64,000 nucleotides of DNA from Rhodobacterales bacterium RIFCSPHIGHO2_02_FULL_62_130 (lineage in GTDB: Bacteria; Pseudomonadota; Alphaproteobacteria; Rhodobacterales; Rhodobacteraceae). Below are positions 39,230-47,262 of the stretch, piece by piece. The number at the start of each line of letters is the position of its first letter. Within the stretch, counting starts at the first letter, position 1. The stretch is taken from NCBI GenBank assembly GCA_001828855.1, contig MHZT01000030.1, positions 144,320 to 208,319 of the forward strand. Direction: 5' to 3'. The position numbers and the translations under genes are program-made. Under the pieces are notes generated by a model. It saw only the letters and a program-made list of their open reading frames with translations. It was not told the origin of the DNA and ran no database searches.

Positions 39230-39883
39230 TCACGGCACGCGCAGGGCGGTGATCTTGGTCGCATCAACCTCGACCCCGCCTTCCAGAACCAAAGTTGTCC
39301 CGTTAGCCCCGCCGCGCGCTTCCAAGATTTGAGCGTAAGATTCCACCTCGCCAACGCCAAGCAATTCTTCTCCGCGATAGTTTTCCAGCGACAGCGTATA
39401 CATGCCGTTCGGCAATCGGTTGCCCAAAGCATCCGCCCCTAGCCATTCATAAGGCGCTGTAGACAAAGGCACATCTTCTCGTGCGACCAGCGCGCCACTG
39501 GAATCCTTGACCACCAGAACCGCCCGATCGGCCTGTGTGGATGGCGCATAGGTCAGCGTTACGGCGCTATCGCCCAAATAGACGGGCGCAGCCGACCGCG
39601 CCTCTTGTCCAACCCATCCTGCCAGCTGCGACATGCCCAGCACCCCGAACTGGCCATTCAGCCCCTCTAGCAACTGGTTGGTTTTCATCTGCTGCTCGAC
39701 GCCGGAAAAGGTGGCCAGTTGCACTGCATAATCCGCCGAATCGACGGGGTTCATCGGGTCTTGATTCTTCATTTGTGTGGTCAGCATCTTCAGAAACGTG
39801 GTGAAATCCGCGTTCAGGGCATTGGCCTTTGGGGTAGTAGCGGCTGTTGTTGTGCCGGGTGAAAGGGTTGCGGCGGTAACCAT
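39230..39883 (-). CDS. flgD: Flagellar hook capping protein FlgD
   Basis: A 217-residue hook-assembly scaffold. The N-terminal FlgD signature FTTFLKMLTTQMKNQDPMNPVDSADYAVQLATFS, described here in parts, places it firmly: LKMLTTQMKNQDP, then the Q..TFSGVEQQ region. The C-terminal half has the FLIG/Tudor-like beta domain (YEWLGADALGNRLPNGMYTL). Transcribed after fliK with 8 bases between, it looks intact. In this window the flagellar set is incomplete, because the neighbouring flgE and fliC are fused at a junction. Confidence 0.93.
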   Translation of the reverse strand: MVTAATLSPGTTTAATTPKANALNADFTTFLKMLTTQMKNQDPMNPVDSADYAVQLATFSGVEQQMKTNQLLEGLNGQFGVLGMSQLAGWVGQEARSAAPVYLGDSAVTLTYAPSTQADRAVLVVKDSSGALVAREDVPLSTAPYEWLGADALGNRLPNGMYTLSLENYRGEELLGVGEVESYAQILEARGGANGTTLVLEGGVEVDATKITALRVP

Positions 39884-39891
39884 GAAGTCTC

Positions 39892-41154
39892 CTACAAGCG
39901 AAGGTTAAGCCCATGCCCGCCCAAATCGGAACGGCTGGGCCAAGGCTGCGTGGGGGAAAAGACAGAGTCGGGCAAGGAAGGCGGGGTTTGTTCGTCCAAA
40001 AGCAGAGGGGTTTGACGGTTTTCACCGCCACCGCTTTGTTGCCATTGGCCAAAACTCAGCGTGGCGTCAGCAAACCCAGCCTGCCTCAAGTCAGCAAGAA
40101 GTTGCTCGACATGCCGTCGGATCAAATCCAGCGTATCGGGTCGTTCGACGGTCAAGATCACTTTCACCTGATCGCCATCGTGGCGAATCATGAAACGTAA
40201 ATGTCCGAGTTCTTGTGGATTCAAGATCACCTCTACAGGACCAGACTCCGGTCGGGTCGTATGTGCAATGATCATGGAAGCTACTGCTTCGGGCGAAGCA
40301 TGCAGAAGCGGTGGCGTTGTTGGCGGGGCAACCTGCGCCAAGTTTGCAGTGCTGGGCGGTATCAGTGTGATCTTGGTCTGGTTCGCTTCAGGCCGTACCG
40401 TCTCAGAAATCAGAAAATCAGCGTCAAAAGGCTCAGGCAGGTTTGAATCTGCCGATCCGGTGGTGTCATCTTTCTGAACCGAGAGGTCGTGGGCAATCTG
40501 GCTAGCCTGCTCCTCTGCGGCTTTGATCGTGGCGACCGTTTCCTGCTCTGTTATTGCACGGGCTAACGTCGCCAATTGCTGCAATGATGGCACTGCCTGC
40601 GAGGTGATCTTGGCGTCTGTCACGGCGACAGCGCTGGCCACAGCGCTTGGTTCTTTCTGTTCAGGCAAGAGTTGCAACATGTCTGTAAGGACATCGGCGC
40701 GAGGTGCCGCCGAAGACAGATTTTGATCTATCGCTGGGACCGCAGTGTCTGCTGTGGGCTGCATGGGCAGGTTTGGCAAGCTTGGCGTCGCGCCAATTTC
40801 CCTCACATCCAGTTCAGGGACGTCTGGCGCGGATGTGTCAATTGCGCTTGTTGTTATCGGCGAGAGTGCCGCGGACTGAGTCTGATCGGTTGATACAGGG
40901 GGCAAAAGATCAGCCGAACTCTCAGTTACAAAAGCATGCTGATCTGCCGTGGGTCTGTTGGCAGGGGGCATTGCCAGTATCATCACCTGCAGCAGATTAG
41001 GCATAATAGTATCAATTGCAGGCTCCGCTTTGGTCTGCGCCTCATCTTCCATCGTGAAGATGTCAGCAAATTCGACATCCGCGACGCCTTGCCCAATCTG
41101 TGGTGCAGCCTCGGTCTGAGAAAGGGGGCGCAGGGTCTGAAACTGGGGAATCAT
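39892..41154 (-). CDS. fliK: Flagellar hook-length control protein FliK
   Basis: A 420-residue protein with a long low-complexity N-terminal portion rich in Ser, Thr, Ala and Gln. The conserved C-terminal Flg_hook domain begins PVEVILNPQELGHLRFMIRHDG and continues VKVILTVERPDTLDLIRRHVEQL (both shown in part as description) around residues 305-355. FliK measures hook length and switches export specificity through FlhB. The N-terminal part looks less GC-rich than the flanking genes, as is common for FliK. It is divergent from flgJ across 108 bases containing a TTAC-N7-TTAC repeat. Confidence 0.85.
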   Translation of the reverse strand: MIPQFQTLRPLSQTEAAPQIGQGVADVEFADIFTMEDEAQTKAEPAIDTIMPNLLQVMILAMPPANRPTADQHAFVTESSADLLPPVSTDQTQSAALSPITTSAIDTSAPDVPELDVREIGATPSLPNLPMQPTADTAVPAIDQNLSSAAPRADVLTDMLQLLPEQKEPSAVASAVAVTDAKITSQAVPSLQQLATLARAITEQETVATIKAAEEQASQIAHDLSVQKDDTTGSADSNLPEPFDADFLISETVRPEANQTKITLIPPSTANLAQVAPPTTPPLLHASPEAVASMIIAHTTRPESGPVEVILNPQELGHLRFMIRHDGDQVKVILTVERPDTLDLIRRHVEQLLADLRQAGFADATLSFGQWQQSGGGENRQTPLLLDEQTPPSLPDSVFSPTQPWPSRSDLGGHGLNLRL

Positions 41155-41262
41155 TGTGGCTCGACTTCTGTCGTTGTCCGGCCACTATTTCCTGCAACTG
41201 GTTACCACCTGTTTACCGCCAGCCGTCAGACTGCAGAAAATTCACCCCGTCCGGAGAATCCG

Positions 41263-41538
41263 ATGCAGATTTCACCAGAGTCAGTTCACGCGCCCGTTCC
41301 GCGCCTCAAGCCCAAGGATGATCCCTTGATGGTGCAGGCCCGTGCGCTGGAGGCGTCTTTCTTGTCCGAGATGCTGTCCTATGCCGGAATGGGGGCCGCC
41401 CAAGAGGCGTTTGGTGGCGGAATCGGGGAAGAGCAGTTTGCCTCATTCCTGCGACAAGAGCAGGCCGAAAGGATGGTTGCCAAGGGCGGCATCGGATTAG
41501 CTGAAAAGATTTTTCGCTCAATGACTGGCGGGGCTTGA
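41263..41538 (+). CDS. FlgJ-like rod-binding protein, N-terminal domain only
   Basis: A 91-residue protein matching the rod-binding domain of FlgJ: AxALEASFLSEML followed by GGIGEEQFASFLRQEQAERMVAKGGIGLAEKIF (in parts). The muramidase domain of gamma-proteobacterial FlgJ is absent, as is usual in Alphaproteobacteria. ATG 41263 with GGAG upstream was picked; the frame further upstream overlaps fliK. It caps rod assembly in the periplasm. It is followed, with one base between, by a FlgN-like gene. Confidence 0.85.
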   Translation: MQISPESVHAPVPRLKPKDDPLMVQARALEASFLSEMLSYAGMGAAQEAFGGGIGEEQFASFLRQEQAERMVAKGGIGLAEKIFRSMTGGA

Positions 41539-41539
41539 A

Positions 41540-41869
41540 ATGGGCAGTGATCACCTGCTGGATAGCTTGCTTGATCAAGCTTTTGCTGCGGTTATGGCAG
41601 CCGATTATGCCGCCTTGGAGGCGATTGACGCGCAAATCGAAAAGGCTCTCGCACAGTTTGGGCCACCGAAGGATCAGGCGCAGCTTTTGCATCTGCAACG
41701 CAAGGCAGAACGCAATGCGATTTGTCTTCAGGCGGCGGGTCGTGGAATCCGGTCTGCCCTGCGACGCCTGCAAGAGGTGCGGCGTGCAGCTACCGGACTG
41801 GCCACATATGACGGCAAAGGGCGGCGGGTTGAGACCGGCGGACATGGCCGCCTAAGTGCAAGATTTTAG
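41540..41869 (+). CDS. Small helical protein, possibly FlgN-like flagellar chaperone
   Basis: A 109-residue predicted helical protein with no membrane segment. The closing part, QRKAERNAICLQAAGRGIR followed by RLQEVRRAATGLATYDGKGRR, resembles the C-terminal end of FlgN, the export chaperone for hook-filament junction proteins. It is shorter than typical FlgN (about 140). It follows flgJ after one base, so co-transcription is certain if flgJ is expressed. The FlgN identity is a guess based on pattern and context. Confidence 0.5.
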   Translation: MGSDHLLDSLLDQAFAAVMAADYAALEAIDAQIEKALAQFGPPKDQAQLLHLQRKAERNAICLQAAGRGIRSALRRLQEVRRAATGLATYDGKGRRVETGGHGRLSARF

Positions 41870-42068
41870 TCAAATGCGTGACAATCGACTCAGTGGCGTT
41901 AGCACTCGCTTAGAACTTCCAGCGGCTTGATGGACAGGCATCCCCGATGGGGTGGCGCGTCGGACCATGTGGACCGGCGCACCGGACAGAAAGACCGTTC
42001 TGCCGTCGTGTCTCACGATGGTGCAACCCGCCGCGCGCAAAGCGCCGGCTGACCGCGAAGGAAACGAT

Positions 42069-42233
42069 ATGTCGTCGATCATGACCAACACCAGCGCAAT
42101 GGTCGCGCTGCAGACCATGAAAAGCATCAACGCCAACATGAACAAAACCCAGTCCGAGATTTCGACGGGGAAATCGGTGGCGAATGCCAAGGACAATTCC
42201 ACGGTCTGGATTACCTTCGCGTTTGACGAATAG
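42069..42233 (+). pseudogene. fliC: Flagellin gene fragment: first 47 codons, then foreign sequence
   Basis: ATG 42069, preceded by AAGGAAAC, opens a flagellin N-terminus (MSSIMTNTSAMVALQT, then INANMNKTQSEISTGKSV and AKDNSTVW). Family resemblance stops after W47 at base 42209. After it the frame reads the complement of flgE and stops at 42233, giving only 54 residues. Flagellins of this group are usually 270 or more residues, so over 80% of the gene is missing. The cut falls inside the conserved D0/D1 helix. It is either a deletion or rearrangement in the genome or a false join in the assembly. Confidence 0.85.
42201..42209. other. fliC/flgE recombination junction with 9-bp microhomology
   Basis: ACGGTCTGG belongs both to fliC codons 45-47 (forward) and to flgE codons for Q-T and part of V (reverse). 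Left of it only fliC is recognisable, right of it only flgE. Such a shared word is what a microhomology-mediated deletion leaves. Confidence 0.75.
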
Positions 42234-43520
42234 GCACGCTGGGTCTGGATCAGTTGGGTCAATTCTGCGGCAACATCCGTCGCCGATTCCTCACGCGAGA
42301 AGCCGACAATGCTGCCCGTGGGTCCATCACTGGCGTCCCAGAGGTAGAATGGTCCCGAGGCCGGCGAGATCTGATAGGTCTGGTTGTTGAGCGCGATCAA
42401 TCCGTTGGGGTTCGGCACATCGATCACCGGAATCTGGTAGATCCGGCGGGTAAAGCCTTGGTCGTAAATTGCCGAGAGGAAGCCTTTTTCATCCACCTCA
42501 ACCGAAGTCAGACTGGCCACAGGAGAGCCGTTCTTGCTGATCGCCACCGGAGCAAAAGTGGCTGAAAGCTGGGTCATGCCGTTCGGCTCACCCGGTTTGC
42601 CGATATCAAGGGCGATGTTCCCGCCGCCCAGAGTCAGCGAAAGCACGCCATCCGACGGGTTGTAGGCCCCCCCCGATACGACCGTGACACTATCCAAAGT
42701 CCCGCCTGCGATCTGGTTCGGATTGAAGGTCAGTGCATATTCTCCCACCACCGCCCCAGCCGAGGCAGTGTCTGTAATCTGCATTGTCCAAGTATTCGAC
42801 GTGCCGGATGCAGGCACTGTTGGCGTGAAGGTGAAATTCAGCGATTCGGACGTGCCAAGGTTGCCGAAATATTCCACCGTCAGGTGAAAAGGGTCGCCCG
42901 TTGCGCCCGCCTGTCCTGCCGTTGCTGGCAGGTTCACACCCAAGTGCATTTCCGATGTGGGATTGCCGATATATTGGTTCGCGTTGATCCGGACAGGCTG
43001 AAGCGCTGCCATCGTGTCGCGCGGATAGGTGTCAAGCGTGCCATCCGGGTTTGCGGGCCATCCCATCAGAACATGCCCTGTTTCCGTTCGCAAAATGCCG
43101 GTTTCATCCGGCCGGAAAGACCCCGTTGTCGCCAGCGCAATCGGATAAGAATTGTCCATACCGTTGATCGCCCCGATCGTTGTCACCGGGATGAAGCCGC
43201 GCCCGTCAATTGCCAGATCGGTGGGGTTTGAGGTGGCAATCAGCGGTCCGCGGTCATCGATCAGCCGCATGTTGGAAACCCGCACGCCGCCCGCCGAATA
43301 GCTGGCGCGGGCATTGCCGTGGGTCACCACCGAGTGGAAATCCGACTGCGCCCGTTTATAGCCAAAGGTGGAAGAGTTGGCGATGTTGTCCGAGATTGTC
43401 GCAAGGCGATTGGCATTGGCATTAAGTCCTGCCACCCCCGCGTTCAGCGAAGAAGAGATCGTCATCGGTTGCACCTTTCTGGAGCTTCGATCTTGATGCC
43501 CCGAACGTGCGACAACCGCG

Positions 43521-43536
43521 TTAAGATCACCCTAAC
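43521..43536. promoter_or_regulatory. CtrA-like site upstream of flgE
   Basis: TTAA-GATCACC-CTAAC matches the CtrA pattern TTAA-N7-TTAAC at all but one base. It lies 56-71 bases ahead of the flgE start in the flgE-motB gap. CtrA commonly controls flagellar genes in Alphaproteobacteria. Confidence 0.4.
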
Positions 43537-43552
43537 GGATAAAATTTGAACT

Positions 43553-44404
43553 TTATCGGTCGCGGCGCAGCAAGATGATCTCCAGCCGATTGTTCCGCAC
43601 GGCAGCCGGGTCGGCAGTTGCGGGCTTGCGGTTCGCGTGGCCGCTGATCCGGGCGATGCGTTCGGTTGGCACACCTGCTGCTTCCAGCAAGGCGCGCATC
43701 GACTGCGCGCGGGCTGCTGACAAATCCCAGCTTGGGTTGTCTTTTACCGTGATCGGATAGGTCCGTACATGCCCGTCCACCGCAAGCTGGTTTTCTGTCA
43801 GCATCAGGATTTCTGCCAGAAGTGCTGCAATTTTTCGTGTTGCCCCTGCAGGTTCCGCCGAGTTTTCACCGAACAGCGGCACGTCTGGCAAATCGAATAC
43901 CTCGATGACCAGCCCTTCGTCGGTGACGCGGGTGACCACATGGCGCATCAATCGCTCCATCGTCATGCTTTCACCGCTGCGCCCCGCCAAGGCCTGTTCC
44001 ACGGCCGCGATCGTTTGGGCCTCGGCAATGCCGTGACCCTCTACGGTGCCACTGTCGCCGCGCGCCTGTGACTCTGCGGTAGGGTGAACATTACTTGCGC
44101 CTGTGCCGTTCTTGGTCAGCGTTTGCTCTGAAAATATCGATTCGCCGCCAAAAGATCCGTTGCCCCCACCGGAGATCCGGTTCACCGGAATCGTCGGATT
44201 GAAGTAGTCCGCAATGCCCTTGCGTTGTTTTTCCGTTGTCGCGTTCAGCAGCCACATCAGCATGAAGAAGGCCATCATGGCCGTCACAAAGTCAGCATAG
44301 GCCACTTTCCACGCACCACCGTGATGACCGCCGCTCTGGATTATTTTCTTCCGCTTGATGATGACTGGCGCGGCATTTGATTGCCCAGCCATCCACACAC
44401 CCAT
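43553..44404 (-). CDS. motB: Flagellar stator protein MotB
   Basis: A 283-residue stator subunit. The N-terminal single span has the proton-carrying aspartate (AYADFVTAMMAFFMLMWLL, D38 if counted from ATG 44404; D34 from the internal ATG 44392). A linker follows, then a C-terminal OmpA-like peptidoglycan-binding domain (ENQLAVDGHVRTYPI, SAARAQSMRALLEAAGV, ISGHANRKP). MotA is not in the window. The gene looks intact and lies directly upstream of the damaged flgE on the same strand. The start is uncertain between the two ATGs. Confidence 0.9.
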   Translation of the reverse strand: MGVWMAGQSNAAPVIIKRKKIIQSGGHHGGAWKVAYADFVTAMMAFFMLMWLLNATTEKQRKGIADYFNPTIPVNRISGGGNGSFGGESIFSEQTLTKNGTGASNVHPTAESQARGDSGTVEGHGIAEAQTIAAVEQALAGRSGESMTMERLMRHVVTRVTDEGLVIEVFDLPDVPLFGENSAEPAGATRKIAALLAEILMLTENQLAVDGHVRTYPITVKDNPSWDLSAARAQSMRALLEAAGVPTERIARISGHANRKPATADPAAVRNNRLEIILLRRDR

Positions 44405-44681
44405 GTTTCACACCCGGGACCAGATATAGCCAAACAGGCTTTACGGCTGCTTAAGGCCTAGAGTTTTAGGCAATTAGCGCATCCTGACCAACGCTTGTGG
44501 GCCGCATCGCCCCACAGCCTGACCCTGCCTGTTCAGAGCGGGCCTGACGTCCGTTCTCGAAGGCAGGTTTCCAAGTATGTTGCGGATATTCGGAAATCAT
44601 TTGCTGTATCTGGCGCGGATCTGGTCCGCGTTTGCCGCTAATCCCCTTTACCTTGCCGCTGTTTCCCGCTTTCCATCACGC

Positions 44682-45332
44682 ATGGCAGGACAGACCGAAA
44701 CCTTGATCACCACGATCCTAAGCTGGATCGACCTTGGCCGGTTGAATCCCGGCGATGTCGTCGATGAATCCGCCTTGGTGGCCGAGTTTGGTGTCTCGCG
44801 CACCCCTGTGCGCGAAGCGGTGTTGCAGCTTGAGGCAATGGGCCTGATCCGCCGCTTGCCGCGCAAGGGGGCCACCGTGTTCCGGCCCTCGCTTGAGGAG
44901 TTTCTGGCTATCCTCGAAGTCCATGCCAAGCTTGAGGGCCAGGCGGCGGGGCTGGCAGCCCGTCGGCTGTCGAAAAGCTGGGCCGAGGCGTTGGAGCAGG
45001 TGGTGGTCGCTTGCGAAACCCATGCCGCCACGCATGGCGACGCTGATCCCGATGGTTATTATCAGTTGAACCTGCGCTTTCACGAATGCGTGGCGCTTGC
45101 GGCTGGAAACAGCTTTCTGACCGAGATGATCAAGACCAACGCACGCAAACTGCTGGCCTATTACCGCGCCCGCTATCGCTATGCGGGGGCGATTGCCACT
45201 TCGGCGCGCGAACACCGCGCGATTGCGACTCTGATCTTTGCCCGCGATTCCGAAGGGGCCGAGGTACTGATGGCCCGCCATGTCCATTTTGACCAGATCA
45301 CCGCGATGGATCTGCTGGCGGCGCTGTCCTGA
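44682..45332 (+). CDS. GntR/FadR-family transcriptional regulator
   Basis: A 216-residue regulator. The N-terminal winged helix-turn-helix shows ESALVAEFGVSRTPVREAVLQLEAMGLI near residues 30-57. An all-helical FCD ligand-binding domain follows (LEVHAKLEGQAAGLAARRL, FHECVALAAGNSFL, AREHRAI, ARHVHFDQI). Members usually sense acidic metabolites. ATG 44682 gives the normal length, but no clear ribosome site precedes it; the frame stays open to 44577. It converges with the corA gene, so its target is not evident from neighbours. Confidence 0.85.
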   Translation: MAGQTETLITTILSWIDLGRLNPGDVVDESALVAEFGVSRTPVREAVLQLEAMGLIRRLPRKGATVFRPSLEEFLAILEVHAKLEGQAAGLAARRLSKSWAEALEQVVVACETHAATHGDADPDGYYQLNLRFHECVALAAGNSFLTEMIKTNARKLLAYYRARYRYAGAIATSAREHRAIATLIFARDSEGAEVLMARHVHFDQITAMDLLAALS

Positions 45333-45334
45333 CA

Positions 45335-46297
45335 CTAGAGCCAGCCCTTCCAGCGGAACACCGCCCACGTTACCACCGCCGAGCCGACCATCACCCCCAA
45401 AGCCATCGGATAGCCCCAGATCTGTGGCAATTCCGGCATGTGAAGAAAGTTCATCCCGTAGATACTGGCGATCAGTGTGGGCGGGCTGAATAGAACGGCC
45501 ACCACCGACACGATCCGCACGGTCGCATTCTGGGACAAGTTGATCGTTCCCAAGGTCGCATCCGATGCCAAGCCCAGCCGGGAGGACAGGAAATCTGCAT
45601 GGACCTCAAGCGCATCAATGTCGCGCAACTGACCTTTCAGCACCGTACCCAGACCCTCGCCCGACAGACGATGCCCCAAAAGCTGATCCACATAATTCAA
45701 CGCCCGTCCCAGCGTCAGAAGTGCCAACCGCACACGGCTTAACCGCTCGCCTTCCGCGCCCAGACTGGCCAGCGCGCCCTTTAAGTCATCGGGGCGATGG
45801 CCGCGCTGCTCTGGCTGATAGATCGTGCGCGCCACCTGATCCAAACCCTTGCCCGCGATCTCCAGATGATCCGCCAGCCGTCCGATCACCTCTTCGACCA
45901 GCCCCAGAAAAATCCGGTCGGGCGTGGTGCAGCCAAGACTGCTTTTGCCCGCACGCGGCGGGTAGGTTTCAAACGGGCGCGGCGTATGGTGACGCACAGT
46001 CACCACATGATCCGCCGTCAGGATAAAACAGACCGGGCTCATCGCCTGCTCGCCAGCGGCTGTCTGGCCGGGCAGAACCATGGTCAGGTAATCGGCGTCG
46101 CCTTCGTGATACAGCCGGTTCGAGACCTCGATTTCTTCCATCTCTTCCAGCGTCGGAACTTCGAACCCCAACGCATTTACCTGCGCCACCTCGTCGGCCG
46201 AACCGTTGAAAAGGTCGATCCACATCGCCCGTTTCAAGTCTGTTCCCGATGGCAGAGGCAAAAGCCGCGCTTCGACATGGTCATAGGCGATCAACAT
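45335..46297 (-). CDS. CorA-family magnesium/divalent cation transporter
   Basis: A 320-residue channel-type transporter. A long cytoplasmic N-terminal domain (WIDLFNGSADEVAQVNALG) and long helices lead to two C-terminal membrane spans. The selectivity-loop signature YGMNF lies at about residues 280-284, followed by MPELPQIWGYPMAL and the basic tail FRWKGWL. ATG 46297 gives a normal start (MLIAYDHVEARLLPLPSG); the upstream extension is not protein-like. Mg2+, Co2+ or Ni2+ could be carried; Mg2+ is the default for the family. Confidence 0.88.
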   Translation of the reverse strand: MLIAYDHVEARLLPLPSGTDLKRAMWIDLFNGSADEVAQVNALGFEVPTLEEMEEIEVSNRLYHEGDADYLTMVLPGQTAAGEQAMSPVCFILTADHVVTVRHHTPRPFETYPPRAGKSSLGCTTPDRIFLGLVEEVIGRLADHLEIAGKGLDQVARTIYQPEQRGHRPDDLKGALASLGAEGERLSRVRLALLTLGRALNYVDQLLGHRLSGEGLGTVLKGQLRDIDALEVHADFLSSRLGLASDATLGTINLSQNATVRIVSVVAVLFSPPTLIASIYGMNFLHMPELPQIWGYPMALGVMVGSAVVTWAVFRWKGWL

Positions 46298-46447
46298 CTG
46301 TGGTCCCCGTGATGCAATTGCTGCCTGCCTAGCCCCAATCTGCTTGCGCGCCAAGCCGGCACTGGTAAGGCTTGGACTGTCTGGCCCTGTATGCGACCAG
46401 AGCTGTTGGCCGTTGCCCGACCGCCGCCCTTGAGCAAAACCTTGGGT

Positions 46448-46475
46448 TAGGTGCGTGCCAGCACGCACCCTACAC
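46448..46475 (+). repeat. 28-bp palindromic repeat, copy 1
   Basis: TAGGTGCGTG, a four-base loop CCAG, then CACGCACCCTACAC. The same sequence with loop AAAT occurs in reverse orientation at 59503-59530; outside the loop the two copies are identical. REP-like dispersed element. Confidence 0.65.
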
Positions 46476-46504
46476 TTGCCCCGCAGGCCTTGTCCGCATT
46501 CCCC

Positions 46505-46532
46505 TTGCGGAAACGGGGGCGTGCGCTTATAT
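46505..46532 (+). promoter_or_regulatory. Promoter candidate for rimP-nusA operon
   Basis: TTGCGG at 46505-46510 and TTATAT at 46527-46532 with 16 bases between. It would give a leader of about 80 bases ending in the terminator-like hairpin before rimP. Confidence 0.4.
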
Positions 46533-46584
46533 GGACCTCAACAGCGGTTTCAGGGTCCATACCTGAAGCTACCGAAAGTCACGG

Positions 46585-46611
46585 CGGGCCTGTCGGCCCG
46601 TTTTTTATTTT
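46585..46611 (+). terminator. Terminator-like hairpin in the rimP leader (possible attenuator)
   Basis: CGGGCC, loop TGTC and GGCCCG are followed by TTTTTTATTTTT, ending a few bases before the rimP ribosome site. No gene upstream on this strand needs a terminator, so control of rimP-nusA read-through is likely. Confidence 0.7.
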
Positions 46612-46623
46612 TGAAGGCATCAC

Positions 46624-47232
46624 ATGTCTGACCTGATCGCCAAAACCGCCATGGACCGCCGCCTTGCGGACATCATAATTCCCGTGATCGAGGGCCTTGG
46701 CTTTGAACTTGTCCGCATTCGCCTGATGGGCGGAGCGACTCGCACGCTTCAAATCATGGCCGATAAGCCCGAAGGCGGGATCGAAGTTGATGATTGTGGC
46801 GAAATCTCGACAGCAGTCTCTGCCGTTCTCGACGTCGAAGACCCGATCGAAGAAAACTATGTGCTTGAAGTCTCTAGCCCCGGCATCGACCGCCCGCTGA
46901 CCCGCCTCAAGGATTTCGAGATGTGGAAAGGCTGGGAAGCCCGCGTTGAAACCACCGAGTTGATCGATGGCCGTCGCCGTTTCAAAGGCACGCTGGCGGG
47001 CATCGAAGGCGACGAAGTGTTGATCGAAATCGAAGAACCGTCGGGCGCTGTGACCATTGGTTTGCAATTCGACTGGCTGTCGGATGCCAAGCTGATTCTG
47101 ACCGATGAGTTGATCACCGAAATGCTGCGGCAGCGCAAAGCCAGCGGCGTGGTGGACGAATCACAGTTCGACGAAATTCAGGAATCCGAGGGCGACGAAG
47201 AAGAAGACGCCCCCGAAGTCACCAAACACTAA
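46624..47232 (+). CDS. rimP: Ribosome maturation factor RimP
   Basis: A 202-residue factor for 30S subunit maturation. The N-terminal alpha/beta domain ([20 protein letters not shown]) and the conserved [22 protein letters not shown], given here in part, are followed by the SH3-like C-terminal domain ([17 protein letters not shown]). An acidic extension of about 30 residues ends the protein. It leads the conserved rimP-nusA-ylxR-infB operon. The start is fixed by ATG 46624 with GAAGG just upstream, immediately beyond a terminator-like hairpin. Confidence 0.95.
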   Translation: MSDLIAKTAMDRRLADIIIPVIEGLGFELVRIRLMGGATRTLQIMADKPEGGIEVDDCGEISTAVSAVLDVEDPIEENYVLEVSSPGIDRPLTRLKDFEMWKGWEARVETTELIDGRRRFKGTLAGIEGDEVLIEIEEPSGAVTIGLQFDWLSDAKLILTDELITEMLRQRKASGVVDESQFDEIQESEGDEEEDAPEVTKH

Positions 47233-47262
47233 GACTGAAACACGAAGACTGGGAGTTGAATT

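Larger units (their letters stand above)
41870..43465 (-). pseudogene. flgE: Flagellar hook protein FlgE with native C-terminus replaced
   Basis: From ATG 43465 (AAGGTG ribosome site), residues 1 to about 421 are a good FlgE. The start is TISSSLNAGVAGLNANANRL, the flagellar rod/hook motif is SDNIANSSTFGYKR, and the terminal region reads ELTQLIQTQRAYSSNAKVIQT. A normal FlgE would end about 10-15 residues later with a short D0 helix. Instead, from base 42202 leftward, the frame runs through the antisense of fliC and its leader for about 110 codons to 41870. The hydrophobic stretch in this tail is an antisense artefact. The hook protein is probably non-functional or misfolded at its D0 end. A G8/C8 tract at 42667-42674 lies in the frame without shifting it. 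Confidence 0.8.
46298..46623. other. 326-base gap between corA-like gene and rimP
   Basis: No gene. From left to right it holds the corA-side upstream region, a 28-bp palindromic repeat at 46448-46475, a promoter candidate at 46505-46532, alternative leader hairpins at 46531-46567, and a terminator-like hairpin at 46585-46606 only 17 bases before the rimP start. Confidence 0.6.

Noticed and set aside
41870-42200. The roughly 110-residue tail of the flgE frame with a strongly hydrophobic stretch, which could be read as a FlgE-membrane-domain fusion
   Set aside because: The tail is the exact antisense of the flagellin N-terminus and its leader, which are clearly the real coding sense there.
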